64,000 nt of DNA from Farysia itapuensis (taxonomy: Eukaryota; Basidiomycota; Ustilaginomycetes; Ustilaginales; Ustilaginaceae), in the NCBI GenBank assembly GCA_023212645.1, contig JALBYC010000005.1, positions 124,001-188,000 on the forward strand, written 5' to 3'. The notes beneath the pieces are model-generated. The model saw nothing but the letters and a program-made list of their open reading frames with translations, searched no databases and was not told where the DNA came from. Positions within the stretch are counted from its first letter, which is position 1; every line of letters starts with the position of its first letter. This document shows positions 27,329-36,516 of this stretch, one piece after another. The position numbers were made by a program, and so were the translations under genes.

Positions 27329-28540
27329 TCTGACTTTGGTGCGAACAACAAGAAGCACTGCCTGTCAATGATGACGTGACGACTGTGAAATATCTGTCAC
27401 AACGTTCGAGGATGGTTATACCCTAAAGGCAAGCCGTGACTTGACAACCCCAGCGCAGAGACGAGGGCCGAGATGAAGGCGGGGCAATAGCTGGAAGTGG
27501 GTCGTAGCTATGACTTGATTGTCTGGACAATATGGTTGCAAAGAGAGGTACTAGTAGCAGCGATGCGGAGCGAAGCTCCTGGAGCTAGTAGCGTGCGGAA
27601 TTGCGAGCATAGTGAACTAAGACGAGGCGTCGTACAGCGCAAGGCGTCCAGAATACAGCGTCTAGTGCGGCTGTGTGACGCGACACTGTGCTTCTGCTCG
27701 CGAGATGTCGAGCAGCGTGATGCGGTACCGTTTTAGTGGGTTCAGCTCCGCCTGCGAGAGTTCTCCGTGATTTGGAAGCAGAGCGGCAATTCTCGGTGTC
27801 ACGCACTCGGGTGAGCGATGCACGCTACTGCTTGTGTCGTCTCCATAGGACGTTTTTTCTAATTCACGTAGTTGACCGACTTCGGGGCGCTGTCAGAAGT
27901 GTATTTGAAATTACCCATCCTGATTTATTCTCGGCTGGACCGAAGTCGAGACCATTGTCGCATCGGCTCCCACCAAGACGCCTCCTCATGCGCTTCTTCT
28001 TCCATCGGATGTGCGTCAGGTTTGTCGCATTGAGTTCATCGGGCATGAAAGGGCGAGAGCGCCATACGAACGGCGCATCCTTTGGTGGTGCTGTTCAACG
28101 ACGATCGATGACACAACAGCATCATCGTATGATTTAAGCGGAGACCGGCCTCGGATTCCGACTTTCTGTCCTTCTTGCGCGACGCCTCGGGCCCGCCCGG
28201 CCCGCTCTCGACGCTCTCGGTCCCTACCGACATATCCCTGGCCTCCTGGAAAAAAAAGTGAGCTAGTCTAACAAAGCATCTAAAATCCGGAGATCCTAGA
28301 TCCGGAGATCAGCTATAGATCGGGATTAGATCTGTCCATCGGGTTGTGGCTCCGCTTGTGGGAATTCTGTAATTGTGGAAAACAACTCGTTTTTTGATCC
28401 TACATCTCGCCGTCTTCGCAAGTTTCTTGGCTAGTCAAGACGTAGAATTAACGCACGCTGTCCAGCTCGCGCTAACGTGTCGGTGCAAACAAAGCTGCTT
28501 CCAACGCGCCTAGTTCTAAAGGGATCAAGCCACGTTGATC
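27329..28540. other. 1.2-kb divergent intergenic region (kinase / mitochondrial uL14)
   Basis: Holds the promoter and 5' UTR of the PKA-like kinase (leftward) and of the uL14m gene (rightward). Open frames here (for example 27736-28137) have Arg/His/Cys-rich translations with no domain and are not supported as genes. Near-palindromic TGACGTGA lies at 27372-27379, 44 bp upstream of the kinase ATG, and an 11-bp direct repeat occurs at 28285-28310. Nothing else stands out. Confidence 0.5.
28285..28310. repeat. Tandem direct repeat of ATCCGGAGATC
   Basis: Two perfect 11-bp copies (28285-28295 and 28300-28310) separated by four bases, about 230 bp upstream of the uL14m start codon. The unit contains GATC steps that recur once more downstream (near 28318). 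It could be a paired protein-binding site; function unknown. Confidence 0.5.
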
Positions 28541-29069
28541 ATGTTGGGTCTAAAAGCAACAATGGCAATCGTGGACAATTCTGGCGGCCTGGTCGCAGAA
28601 TGCATCAATGTCCTGCGATACAAGTCCAATCTTGGACTGGGAAGAGTAGGTAAGTATCTCCTCGAGCCCACCGTGTCTTGTAAGGCTCTCGCTAGACCGT
28701 CGCATCATGGTTGCGGCAGGCAATGGCACCTTTGTCCATCTTACTGATCCCCAGTGCAATTCTTCGCCGTGTATGCTCCCAGGAGATGAAGTTGTGGTGG
28801 TCATCAAGAAAGTACGCGGCTTGACAAATTACAACACAGCTGGTGCAACAAAAGTTCGACGTGGCGACGTCAAGCACGCCGTCATCGTAAGAACCAAGAA
28901 GGAAATCAAGAGAGCCGACGGGAAGGTTATCCGATTTGACGATAATGCTTGCGTGCTCATCAACAACAAAAAAGAACCCTTGGGGACAAGGGTCAACGGC
29001 GTAGTTGCGTCAGAATTGCGTGCAGCTGGCTGGGGCAAAATTGCCAGTTTAGCGCCCAAAGTCATTTGA
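28541..29069 (+). CDS. MRPL38: Mitochondrial large-subunit ribosomal protein uL14m
   Basis: A 131-residue protein of the mitochondrial ribosome, homologous to bacterial L14. Two exons: 28541-28649 and 28783-29069, with a 133-nt GTAAGT...CAG intron, the longest intron found here. The junction restores [13 protein letters not shown], an L14 hallmark; before it come [11 protein letters not shown] and AECINVLR, after it KKGD-type [16 protein letters not shown] and the C-terminal [21 protein letters not shown]. Features such as the AECI start, the NKKEPLGTR loop and the short ...SLAPKVI tail match the mitochondrial (yeast Mrpl38) rather than the cytosolic uL14 (Rpl23) form. There is no cleavable presequence, as is usual for this protein. 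Confidence 0.95.
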
Positions 29070-29618
29070 GCAATGCCACGAAGAAGAGAAATGTAAAATA
29101 TCCTCCCAGTCTCAGCCAAGACTCGACTGCCTTTGCAGAGAATGCAACCGTTGTAAGGACCGAAACCTTCAACATCTTCCCATGATCCTCACGCTTACAG
29201 AGGCCGAGTTCATGCCGTCGAAGAGCCTATTCAGACTATTTCGTTCGTCGCAGCCGTTGTTGTTCATCGCAATACGAGCGTGACCATCTCCCTGCTCGTG
29301 CTATAGGTGCAAACTGTTGGCTCATGGGCAGGTGAAGTTGTTTTCTGAGTATACACACGGGTGAACAAGGAGGGGTTTGTGAGTCTGTAGCTCTGTAGCG
29401 CAGCTTCCCAGAAAGGTAGAATCTAGCTTCGAGAAGCCGGCAGGGACTGTAATTTTGTCAGGCAGTGGAGGTAAAGCTTGTTCTGACGTGAGCGTGTGTG
29501 CCCCTGCTTCTCAATCACAGTCAGCGTTCTTTCGTCTCTTCGCACGATGAGAGACACTGTCTCCTTCTTCCTTTTATCCAGTCCGTAAAAGTGCCCCGTG
29601 TCACAATCTAGGAGCTGG
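29070..29618 (+). other. Intergenic region upstream of the MBOAT gene
   Basis: 549 bp between uL14m and the acyltransferase gene, both rightward. It should carry the 3' UTR of the first and the promoter of the second. No coding frame, repeat or RNA gene could be supported. Confidence 0.5.
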
Positions 29619-31076
29619 ATGTCATTGCATCAGCACCAGTCAACAAGCTGGGAGCCAAATTTTTCCCCAGCGTTGCCTATTATCCTCACTGTGCTGTTCT
29701 GGCTTTTAGGTATTTGCTTCACGCTGCCTTCAAGATCCGCCTTTTGGCGTGTTGTGCGGGTATCCTCGTTTCCGCCTCTTCTGCTTTTGCTTCTGCAGAT
29801 ATCCTTCGACTACCGATATACGCTAGGAAATCCATTACGCGATCTAGCTCTGCCGACAATAACTTGGTCGCTGAGTTGCAAAGCTGTCGAGCTGTGTCTA
29901 ACATATGCCGCTGGTGGACCTAAACCAATCCGACCCTTTCTCAAAGGATCAGAGAACCCGGTGCACCACATCTTAGAGGAGGACTATGCAGACTACGAGT
30001 GGACTGAAGTTGACTTTCCGCCACTATGGAGCAGGGACCGAGTAGTGTATGCACTTGAAGTGTTTGCGCTCAGGCGAGCTGGCACTAGCTGGTTACAGCC
30101 ACGGAAAGGACGAGGTCTCGAATGGTCTAAAGACGCCTTGAATGAGTGGGCAAGATATCTCAAAAACCACAAATGTAGTCCAGATCAAGTTCCCCTTCAT
30201 GGAACAGTCCGTCGATTCGGACAACCCGAAGCATCACTGCTCTTCTCGGCTCTGCAGGTACTCTTCCTTGTGCTCGGATTTCAGTGGATTTATGCTCTAG
30301 CAGCGCCATCTGAGCTGACCGTTTGCGTATTCGGCCTGTTCATTCCGGTTCGCTCTCCTGCGACTCGATCTATCTGGCTCGAAATGCTGCCTTTTGCCGA
30401 AGACTGTTCTCTCTCCGGAATCCCAATCTCGGCGTTCGCTTTGCCTCTGCTAACACGACTAGGGCTGACTCTCTGTTTTGGTGGTGCAGTGTGTTTCATC
30501 GCTGGACTGGTGGAATCTCTGGCTCTGACGCTGATTGGACCCCTAAAGCCTGCCACCGTGTTTCTGTCAGCTTTCGAACAACCTCTCACATCGCCGAGCA
30601 TCTCCCGGCTATGGGCAAGAAGCTGGCATAGTATGTCGCAGCGGGATTACACCAACATGGCCGCCTTGTTGCCAGGATCTAGACACAAAGTCATTTCTCT
30701 CTTCTATGTCTTCATGTGGTCGGGCGTGCAACATTCGTGGATGTTCTCTCGCCTTCAGACTCCGTCTCCGTCTCCCTATAGCATCATTGCTATCCTCAAA
30801 AGCATGTTCGATTCTGGTATGATGGCTTTCTTCCTTAGTCAAGCCGTTGGGATTACTGTGGAAAGAGCCTTGCTCACATCTCTTCCTCCTAGGTGGAGAC
30901 AGAGGCACCCGATAATGATCAGAAGCGCCAGGAAGGTCTGGATGATCTTCGTGTTGATCAGCCCTGGCCCGTTCTTCGTAGATAGTGTGCTCAAACGAGA
31001 GCTGATGACCAAACATATAATGCAAGGCTTTACTCCATCCGCCTTGCTACGAATGTTACAAGGCAAAATGTATTAA
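29619..31076 (+). CDS. Multi-spanning membrane acyltransferase, wax-synthase-like MBOAT
   Basis: A 485-residue integral membrane protein with at least eight hydrophobic segments, the first at about residues 18-36 and the last near 445-465. The wax-synthase-type MBOAT signature is present: SRLWARSWHSMSQRDY in a loop (canonical FWGRRWHQ-type) and His372 in the hydrophobic segment VFMWSGVQHSWMF, the position of the presumed catalytic histidine of MBOAT enzymes. Relatives acylate alcohols or secondary metabolites, for example wax ester synthases and trichothecene or meroterpenoid acetyltransferases. The substrate here is unknown. The start is the first ATG (29619); a GTG seven codons earlier is in frame. 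The next gene downstream, in the same direction after 287 bp, encodes a secreted protein. Confidence 0.82.
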   Translation: MSLHQHQSTSWEPNFSPALPIILTVLFWLLGICFTLPSRSAFWRVVRVSSFPPLLLLLLQISFDYRYTLGNPLRDLALPTITWSLSCKAVELCLTYAAGGPKPIRPFLKGSENPVHHILEEDYADYEWTEVDFPPLWSRDRVVYALEVFALRRAGTSWLQPRKGRGLEWSKDALNEWARYLKNHKCSPDQVPLHGTVRRFGQPEASLLFSALQVLFLVLGFQWIYALAAPSELTVCVFGLFIPVRSPATRSIWLEMLPFAEDCSLSGIPISAFALPLLTRLGLTLCFGGAVCFIAGLVESLALTLIGPLKPATVFLSAFEQPLTSPSISRLWARSWHSMSQRDYTNMAALLPGSRHKVISLFYVFMWSGVQHSWMFSRLQTPSPSPYSIIAILKSMFDSGMMAFFLSQAVGITVERALLTSLPPRWRQRHPIMIRSARKVWMIFVLISPGPFFVDSVLKRELMTKHIMQGFTPSALLRMLQGKMY

Positions 31077-31363
31077 AGCGCACGCTGCTACTCGACTGTG
31101 AAGCATTTAAACTGCGTGTCGCTTGTTGAGCACCGGAGTGCGCTTGATTAAGCTTCCATATCGCTCGCACATCGAGTTCGGAGTGCGTGGTGAGTTTGCT
31201 GGCGGCATTGGACCCTGAATCCTTGATGCAAGTTTTATTATCAGACGCGAGTTCTCAGCCCCGCTTTGCAGCCCAGCCTCGGCGTAGTCGGCACTGACAT
31301 CTGCTTGTCGGCCGTTCATCGCCCACACTCTTACGAGGACCACAGACACTTCCGACGCTAGCA

Positions 31364-31979
31364 ATGCAGGTTCTTGCCTTGCTTTGGTCTCTGTGCTCTA
31401 CCCTAGCAACCTTCCTCGCAAAACCACGAACGCGGTCGCAGCCGCATGTCCTGCTCACCGGCAATATAACCGCAGACTGGATTGGCATGCAGCCGCCCAC
31501 AAACAGCGACCCGATGGTACAAGCAAGCATGGTGTCGGCGTGCACCTTTGCGGTAGGGCCACCGGGACCAGGTCTCGCTCTCTGTCCGGCCTTTCTGGAA
31601 TACTGTCACGCTTACAAAGATGCACGCTCACCTGACGCTCACGCACTCAAGACTCGTCCGCTGCGACTAGCCACCAAGGCGCCTTTGGACAGGATACGCT
31701 TCCGTGCAGGATGCACCGGTGGATCGGGTGTTGCAAGCGACGGCTCATATATTTCCGGCTACACAGCATCTTGCATCGTCGATGGCACTGAATGGGTGTC
31801 CTTGGTACGTATGGCACATTCTGTGATTTTGATTTTGAGAGAGCAACAACTTACCTTTGCCCTGTCTGTACTAGGTGTTTGACGACTTCATCCGCGCTCA
31901 GTTCTCAGAAGACGGAACGCAAGAACCAGCGATTTACTACTCTTTCGTTGGCTGTCAAGTCCCAGCACATCACTTATAA
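31364..31979 (+). CDS. Small secreted cysteine-containing protein, function unknown
   Basis: Two exons, 31364-31804 and 31875-31979, joined across a 70-nt intron (GTACGT donor, CTAG acceptor) in phase 0, give 181 residues. The first 18-20 residues (MQVLALLWSLCSTLATFLA) form a clear signal peptide. The mature part has six cysteines (60, 74, 81, 117, 137, 174), enough for three disulfides, and one N-glycosylation site at Asn34 (NIT). The splice is supported because without it the frame runs into hydrophobic intron sequence, while exon 2 adds the sixth cysteine and a clean stop. I recognise no domain. The size, secretion signal and even cysteine count are those of candidate effectors or cell-surface proteins, but this is inference. 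It is convergent with the PPR gene, 54 bp between stops. Confidence 0.68.
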
Positions 31980-32033
31980 AGCAAATGCAATCGTACTTTC
32001 TTGTGCAATTCATTTGGTTGCAGAACTAGTCGA

Positions 32034-35000
32034 CTACCTACGTCTGTCGGTGATTGACATTCGCGTTCTATTCTCTGCTTTTCTTTGCGTCTTTATTTTT
32101 AGAATCTCGACCTTTTCTTCATGAGCGTCGAGAAGCTGTGCTGCTCTTTGATACTTCTCTTTCAGTCGGACACTTTGGCCGCGATTGTCAAGCTGTGCCA
32201 AGGCGTGACTGATTGCTTCCATGGTAGCGAAATGCGCATACCAGGGCGAGAGTTTGTGCAAATTTGCCGTCAATGGACGTGTCAAATTGCTGCCCGCACT
32301 TGGGCCTATGCGATAGGACGACGGCTGCTGCGGGCGGAAGGAGTCTTCTTCGGCTTCTGGTGACGAATCCTGAGACGGAAGGTCGAAAGGCAAGCTCACA
32401 AATGCTTCGTCGACGACACGCTTCTGATGTCTTCGCTTGGGCAGCCGAGATTCAGAGATTGCAAGTCCATCTCCGAGAGGTGACGTGGAAGTGTTGGCGT
32501 CGAGGCTCATAGTGGAAGGGTCAAAGACGTATGGATGCGGCTGAAGGTTGAAGTCCAAAACGTCTGTGTCATCTTCTTCGGTGTGCTTTTCTCTGCTCTC
32601 TCGAAGTGCCTCGAAGCTGCGTCGGCTTGGTGGGGGTTGGGAAAGGACTCTCTCCACAACTGACAGAGCCTCACCCACTTGTCCAGCTCGCGCCATCGAG
32701 CTGGCAAGGTGATTCCAGTTGGCTGAGTCGAATCCGAAGCCGTCGGCATGAGCTCGAGTCCAGATCGCTGCGATTTCCGCGTGCATATCTGCTTTTGCCA
32801 GCATATCGATTACGATCGAAATTGGCACGCACAGCATGTTGCGACTGGCAGTATCCCGTCTTCTCCCTTCAGTATGGGAATGTTCCGTCGTAGAAGAGGT
32901 GACGTGTGGTGATTCATCCGGTTTTGTCGCATCGCCATGTTCGAAAAATCGATGACTCTTCCGTTTTACAGATTCCAGTGCCTCAGCGTACATGCGATTG
33001 AAGAGATCCAGACCCTTGTCGACCTGTCCCGCTCTGCGGTGAGCTTCAAGAAGTGGCGTTGAAGCAAGGAGCGATACGTTAGACTCGAGCTCTGCCAGAC
33101 TCTGCATCGTCGATTCTGCTTCTTCCGTTTCGCCTCGACGTGCTTGCGCAATAAGCAAAGGCACGAAGATGTTTTCGAAGGGTAAAGCAGGTCTGATGAC
33201 GGGAACTCGCCAGCGACTCCTTTCCTGTGACGTGAATGTGTCGTCCTCCAGGAGCTGCGACACGAGTGTGCGTGCCAATTCGTAGTTGTTTTCATTGTCG
33301 CCCTGCGTGTAGCTTTTTATCAGGATGCCCCACGTGATGGCACTGGGTTGGAATCCACGATTCCGCATTTCGTCGAAATACGCTTTCGCCTCTGTCTGAT
33401 TGCCCATTCGAAGATAGCCATGAATCAAAATGTTGAAGTGAAAGCCGTCAGCGCCTTGTCCTGGTGGACAGCCGGGTGGCGAAGGCAGCTGTCGTTCAGC
33501 TTCTGTGAACAGCTCCTCTGCTACGTTCATCATGCTCGCATCGCAAGCACTCTGCAACATGAGCGCGAAAGTACGGGAATTTGGCTCCAAGCCACCTTGT
33601 CGAATCGTGGCGACGAATCTCAAAACATCTTGAATTGGAAGTCCGTCAACAACGTAAGCCTTCAGAAGGGTGTTGCACACTTCAATCGTTGGTCGATACG
33701 ATGGGTCTGGATGTTGCTGCATCCAGTGAAACAGGGAAACAGCGGCGGATATCAGATTCGACTCGACGTAACAATTGAGAAGCGTTGCGTATGTGACCCT
33801 GTCAGGTGCTATGCCAGCTGAGACCATGGCTTGGACTGCATGCGCTGCTCCCTCAGGGTCTTTGCGCAGAGCAAAGCCGTGAATGAGGAGTGTATACGTG
33901 AAGATGTTCGGTGCTGCGTCATACTGTTTCATTTGCTCGAAGAGATACATTGCCTCGTCGATGTTGTTGCGCCGAATTTGCATGTCAATCATCGAATTGA
34001 AGTCGGAGGTTTGCATAGGCAGATCAAGGTCGAGAGCCTTGCTGAACAGATCTTCAGCAGCTTCTAGATCATTTGCACGCGCGTGGCACTTGAGCAACAG
34101 AGCTACAACTCGGTGATCGAGAGGTTTCTTGCCCGACAGAATGGTCTTGGCTGAGACAGCCACAAGATCGTGTGTTTCGGACAGTAAGGCTTCCAACGAG
34201 CTAACGTCACCACGAGCAGCGGCAACTTCGGTATCGACCAGCCTCTGAAAGTTCTTGTCCGTCAGATCATTTCGTTGAAGAACCTCCGAGACGAAAGGCT
34301 GAGCATAATCAGAGCGTCCACGTCCGGCCCAAAACATGGCAATGGTCTTGAGCAGAGGGTAAGACAATCCTACAAGCAAATCGTGAGATGAAATGCCACT
34401 TGTTGGGACCACAAAGCGTTTCAGTGTCTCTTCAAGACGGGCTTTAATGGGGGAAGTCTTACCCATCCTGATGAGGCGATAGAAAAGAACGTCTGAGATG
34501 AAGATGCCATTCTTCCAAAGCAGATCAACCACATCCATTGCAACATCTGTGCTGCCATAAAGCAATTGAGCACGGATACAAAGTTCGGCAAAGCGTTGGA
34601 TGTTTGACTCTCTCCAGGAGCGTGAAGCAACCGCCATGGGAAGTCTGTCAGCAATGTCCGAGATCAGAACGAGGGCGCGTAAGAGACGGCTGCGGGCCCG
34701 AGAGAACTTTGGATGATCAAACAAGAAAAGCCTATCGAAATCCATGAACGATTTTATGCAAGTCTGAACGGGATCTTCTGATGGTATCACGTTGCTCTTG
34801 AGAATGGCTTCCTTACCCATTGAGCCACCGAAAAAATCAGGATGAAGGTGTCCGGCTGAGAGAGCGTCCGAGAGGCTGGAACGGCACTTCATTTCGGAAA
34901 TCATCGAGTCGGCAATGATGAACAGCGACTGAGAGATGGACTCCAGCAAGCGTAAGTTACGATTTTTGGGTGAGATGGACAAGTCCGGCCACAAGCGCTG

Positions 35001-35933
35001 CAAGGACTTGTCTACCGAAGACAATGCTTGATCTGGCCGACACTGGAGTGCCATTACGCGAAATCTGAGGTTGACAATCTGCATTTCTGCCACTGCAGAC
35101 GGAGGTTTTGCTGGGTCAGCATTGGAAAATAACTCGCAGTCATCCGCAACCGCAGCGATACGACACCCTGTGGCGAAGCGCAGTAGCTTGGATTTAATGT
35201 CGTCCTCGCGATTAGCAGTGATAAGGGCGACGTTGTTGGTCAAGGCGTCTGCAACCTCGTACCGTATTCTAAAGGGAAGCGAAGCTCTGTGTGCGTGTTC
35301 CCGATACAATCGCCATATGTCATCGCTGTCGAAGCGACGTTGACGACGTGGATTAAAGGAGAGGTCAGCTGACGAGTAACGCTCTGCTGCACGCTGTATC
35401 GTGGTTCGAAGTTCTTCTGCAGCGAGCATGCCCTTAGGATCCCCTCTCCTCGGGTCCTCATGCTGACGCCAATGTCGGCGAAAAGGTGGAGATAGATCCG
35501 AAGTTGAAGAAGCTTGCTCCGATGAGAGAGCTGAGCTTTCGGGCGCGGGAGGACCAAGAGATGAAGATGTTTCCGCATGACGGAGTGTAGTGGAAGCAAA
35601 GCGATGATGTGATTTAAGCACAGGAGAGACGCCTTTTGATCGCCTTGGATCGACACTGTGAGTCAAGCATCTCCTTTGGCCTTGCCGTTGGTATGAGATT
35701 CCTCCGGACTTTGGCGATCGAACTGGCAGACCAGGTCTGTTCGAAAAGCTCGAATTTCCAAGTGATGAGGTTCTTTGAATGCTTCGGACAAGGTTAGTTG
35801 CCGCGGTCTCATTTGCGGACTTGCCCAGTAGTTGTATGTCGACCGCTAGAAGACAAATTCGAGACGCAAGCCCAAGTATGCTAAGACTGCTATCTGGCGG
35901 TGGCGTTTTAGGCCACATTCTTGGTGGTCTCAT
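32034..35933 (-). CDS. Large pentatricopeptide-repeat (PPR) protein, probably mitochondrial
   Basis: At least 1299 residues. From about residue 600 to 950 there is a row of PPR motifs, for example FNSMIDMQIRRNNIDEAMYLFEQM, FTYTLLIHGF, VTYATLLNCYVESNLISAAVSLF and FNILIHGYLRMGNQTEAKAYFDEM. PPR arrays bind organellar RNA one base per repeat, so a role in mitochondrial RNA processing, stability or translation is likely. The N-terminal 180 residues are basic and Ser-rich; the C-terminal part is partly disordered and ends in a basic helix (KTQRKAENRTRM). The annotated start is the first in-frame ATG (35931-35933), but the frame continues upstream to 36035 with presequence-like residues (LSRRRQRGIATEAA), so the true start is uncertain; see the finding on 36010-36039. 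Confidence 0.85.
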   Translation of the reverse strand: MRPPRMWPKTPPPDSSLSILGLASRICLLAVDIQLLGKSANETAATNLVRSIQRTSSLGNSSFSNRPGLPVRSPKSGGISYQRQGQRRCLTHSVDPRRSKGVSPVLKSHHRFASTTLRHAETSSSLGPPAPESSALSSEQASSTSDLSPPFRRHWRQHEDPRRGDPKGMLAAEELRTTIQRAAERYSSADLSFNPRRQRRFDSDDIWRLYREHAHRASLPFRIRYEVADALTNNVALITANREDDIKSKLLRFATGCRIAAVADDCELFSNADPAKPPSAVAEMQIVNLRFRVMALQCRPDQALSSVDKSLQRLWPDLSISPKNRNLRLLESISQSLFIIADSMISEMKCRSSLSDALSAGHLHPDFFGGSMGKEAILKSNVIPSEDPVQTCIKSFMDFDRLFLFDHPKFSRARSRLLRALVLISDIADRLPMAVASRSWRESNIQRFAELCIRAQLLYGSTDVAMDVVDLLWKNGIFISDVLFYRLIRMGKTSPIKARLEETLKRFVVPTSGISSHDLLVGLSYPLLKTIAMFWAGRGRSDYAQPFVSEVLQRNDLTDKNFQRLVDTEVAAARGDVSSLEALLSETHDLVAVSAKTILSGKKPLDHRVVALLLKCHARANDLEAAEDLFSKALDLDLPMQTSDFNSMIDMQIRRNNIDEAMYLFEQMKQYDAAPNIFTYTLLIHGFALRKDPEGAAHAVQAMVSAGIAPDRVTYATLLNCYVESNLISAAVSLFHWMQQHPDPSYRPTIEVCNTLLKAYVVDGLPIQDVLRFVATIRQGGLEPNSRTFALMLQSACDASMMNVAEELFTEAERQLPSPPGCPPGQGADGFHFNILIHGYLRMGNQTEAKAYFDEMRNRGFQPSAITWGILIKSYTQGDNENNYELARTLVSQLLEDDTFTSQERSRWRVPVIRPALPFENIFVPLLIAQARRGETEEAESTMQSLAELESNVSLLASTPLLEAHRRAGQVDKGLDLFNRMYAEALESVKRKSHRFFEHGDATKPDESPHVTSSTTEHSHTEGRRRDTASRNMLCVPISIVIDMLAKADMHAEIAAIWTRAHADGFGFDSANWNHLASSMARAGQVGEALSVVERVLSQPPPSRRSFEALRESREKHTEEDDTDVLDFNLQPHPYVFDPSTMSLDANTSTSPLGDGLAISESRLPKRRHQKRVVDEAFVSLPFDLPSQDSSPEAEEDSFRPQQPSSYRIGPSAGSNLTRPLTANLHKLSPWYAHFATMEAISHALAQLDNRGQSVRLKEKYQRAAQLLDAHEEKVEILKIKTQRKAENRTRMSITDRRR

Positions 35934-36516
35934 GTCAGGCTGTGAGCCGCCGACTTGTGCCGGTGTGCCGCCACCACTCGCGGCTTCGGTCGCAATGCCT
36001 CGCTGTCGTCTACGCGAGAGTTGGTATTCTAGCAATCATAGAGGTGAGAGATGTGAATCCGGTGCGAGAATTGTGTGTGGTCGATGTAGGATAAGCAGTC
36101 CTTATTCTGTGGTTGGCTGGCGGTAATTCTCTTTGCGAAGTTCGCAGAATCGGCCTGCGATGCTGAGTGGTGCAGCTGGTGACACTTGAGCCTAAGCGAC
36201 GGAAGAAGGTCAGCGCTCCTAATCTGCGAGGCGCAAGAGCTTGCAAAGAAATGATGAGATGAGGCTTTGTCGTGTGAGAAGTGTGAGCCAGATCTTCTTG
36301 GCTAGAAAAATCTCAACACTAATAAGGTCAGCGACAGACTGCAATGAGAAAGATATTTCCCAATTCCGTTTTCCGCGTTTTCAAGTTACTGTCACTTTCC
36401 TTTCTCCCTCTCCCAAGTGGCCAACGTACGGGACTCGGGGTAAGAGCCTCAAGCCTGCAACTGAATTCAGAGCTGACTTTCTGGCCATCAGGGCGTTCCT
36501 TGACAATTCGCACAGT
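35934..36516. other. Divergent intergenic region between the PPR gene and YAF9
   Basis: 583 bp with the promoters of both genes. The PPR reading frame is open to 36035 and a nine-codon out-of-frame ORF starts at 36039. On the other strand the YAF9 frame is open from 36259 and could add 86 residues, but family comparison favours a start at 36517. No other element is recognised. Confidence 0.5.

Noticed and set aside
27736..28137. A 133-codon open frame upstream of uL14m
   Set aside because: Arg/His/Cys-rich translation without domain, overlapping other frames on both strands; not better than chance in 1.2 kb.
28541..29069. Cytosolic ribosomal protein Rpl23 (uL14)
   Set aside because: The AECI start, NKKEPLGTR loop and SLAPKVI end fit the mitochondrial uL14m form instead.
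36259..36516. 86-residue N-terminal extension of YAF9 from ATG 36259
   Set aside because: The family starts directly before the conserved VHRPI strand, and ATG 36517 has A at -3; the upstream stretch has no conserved features.
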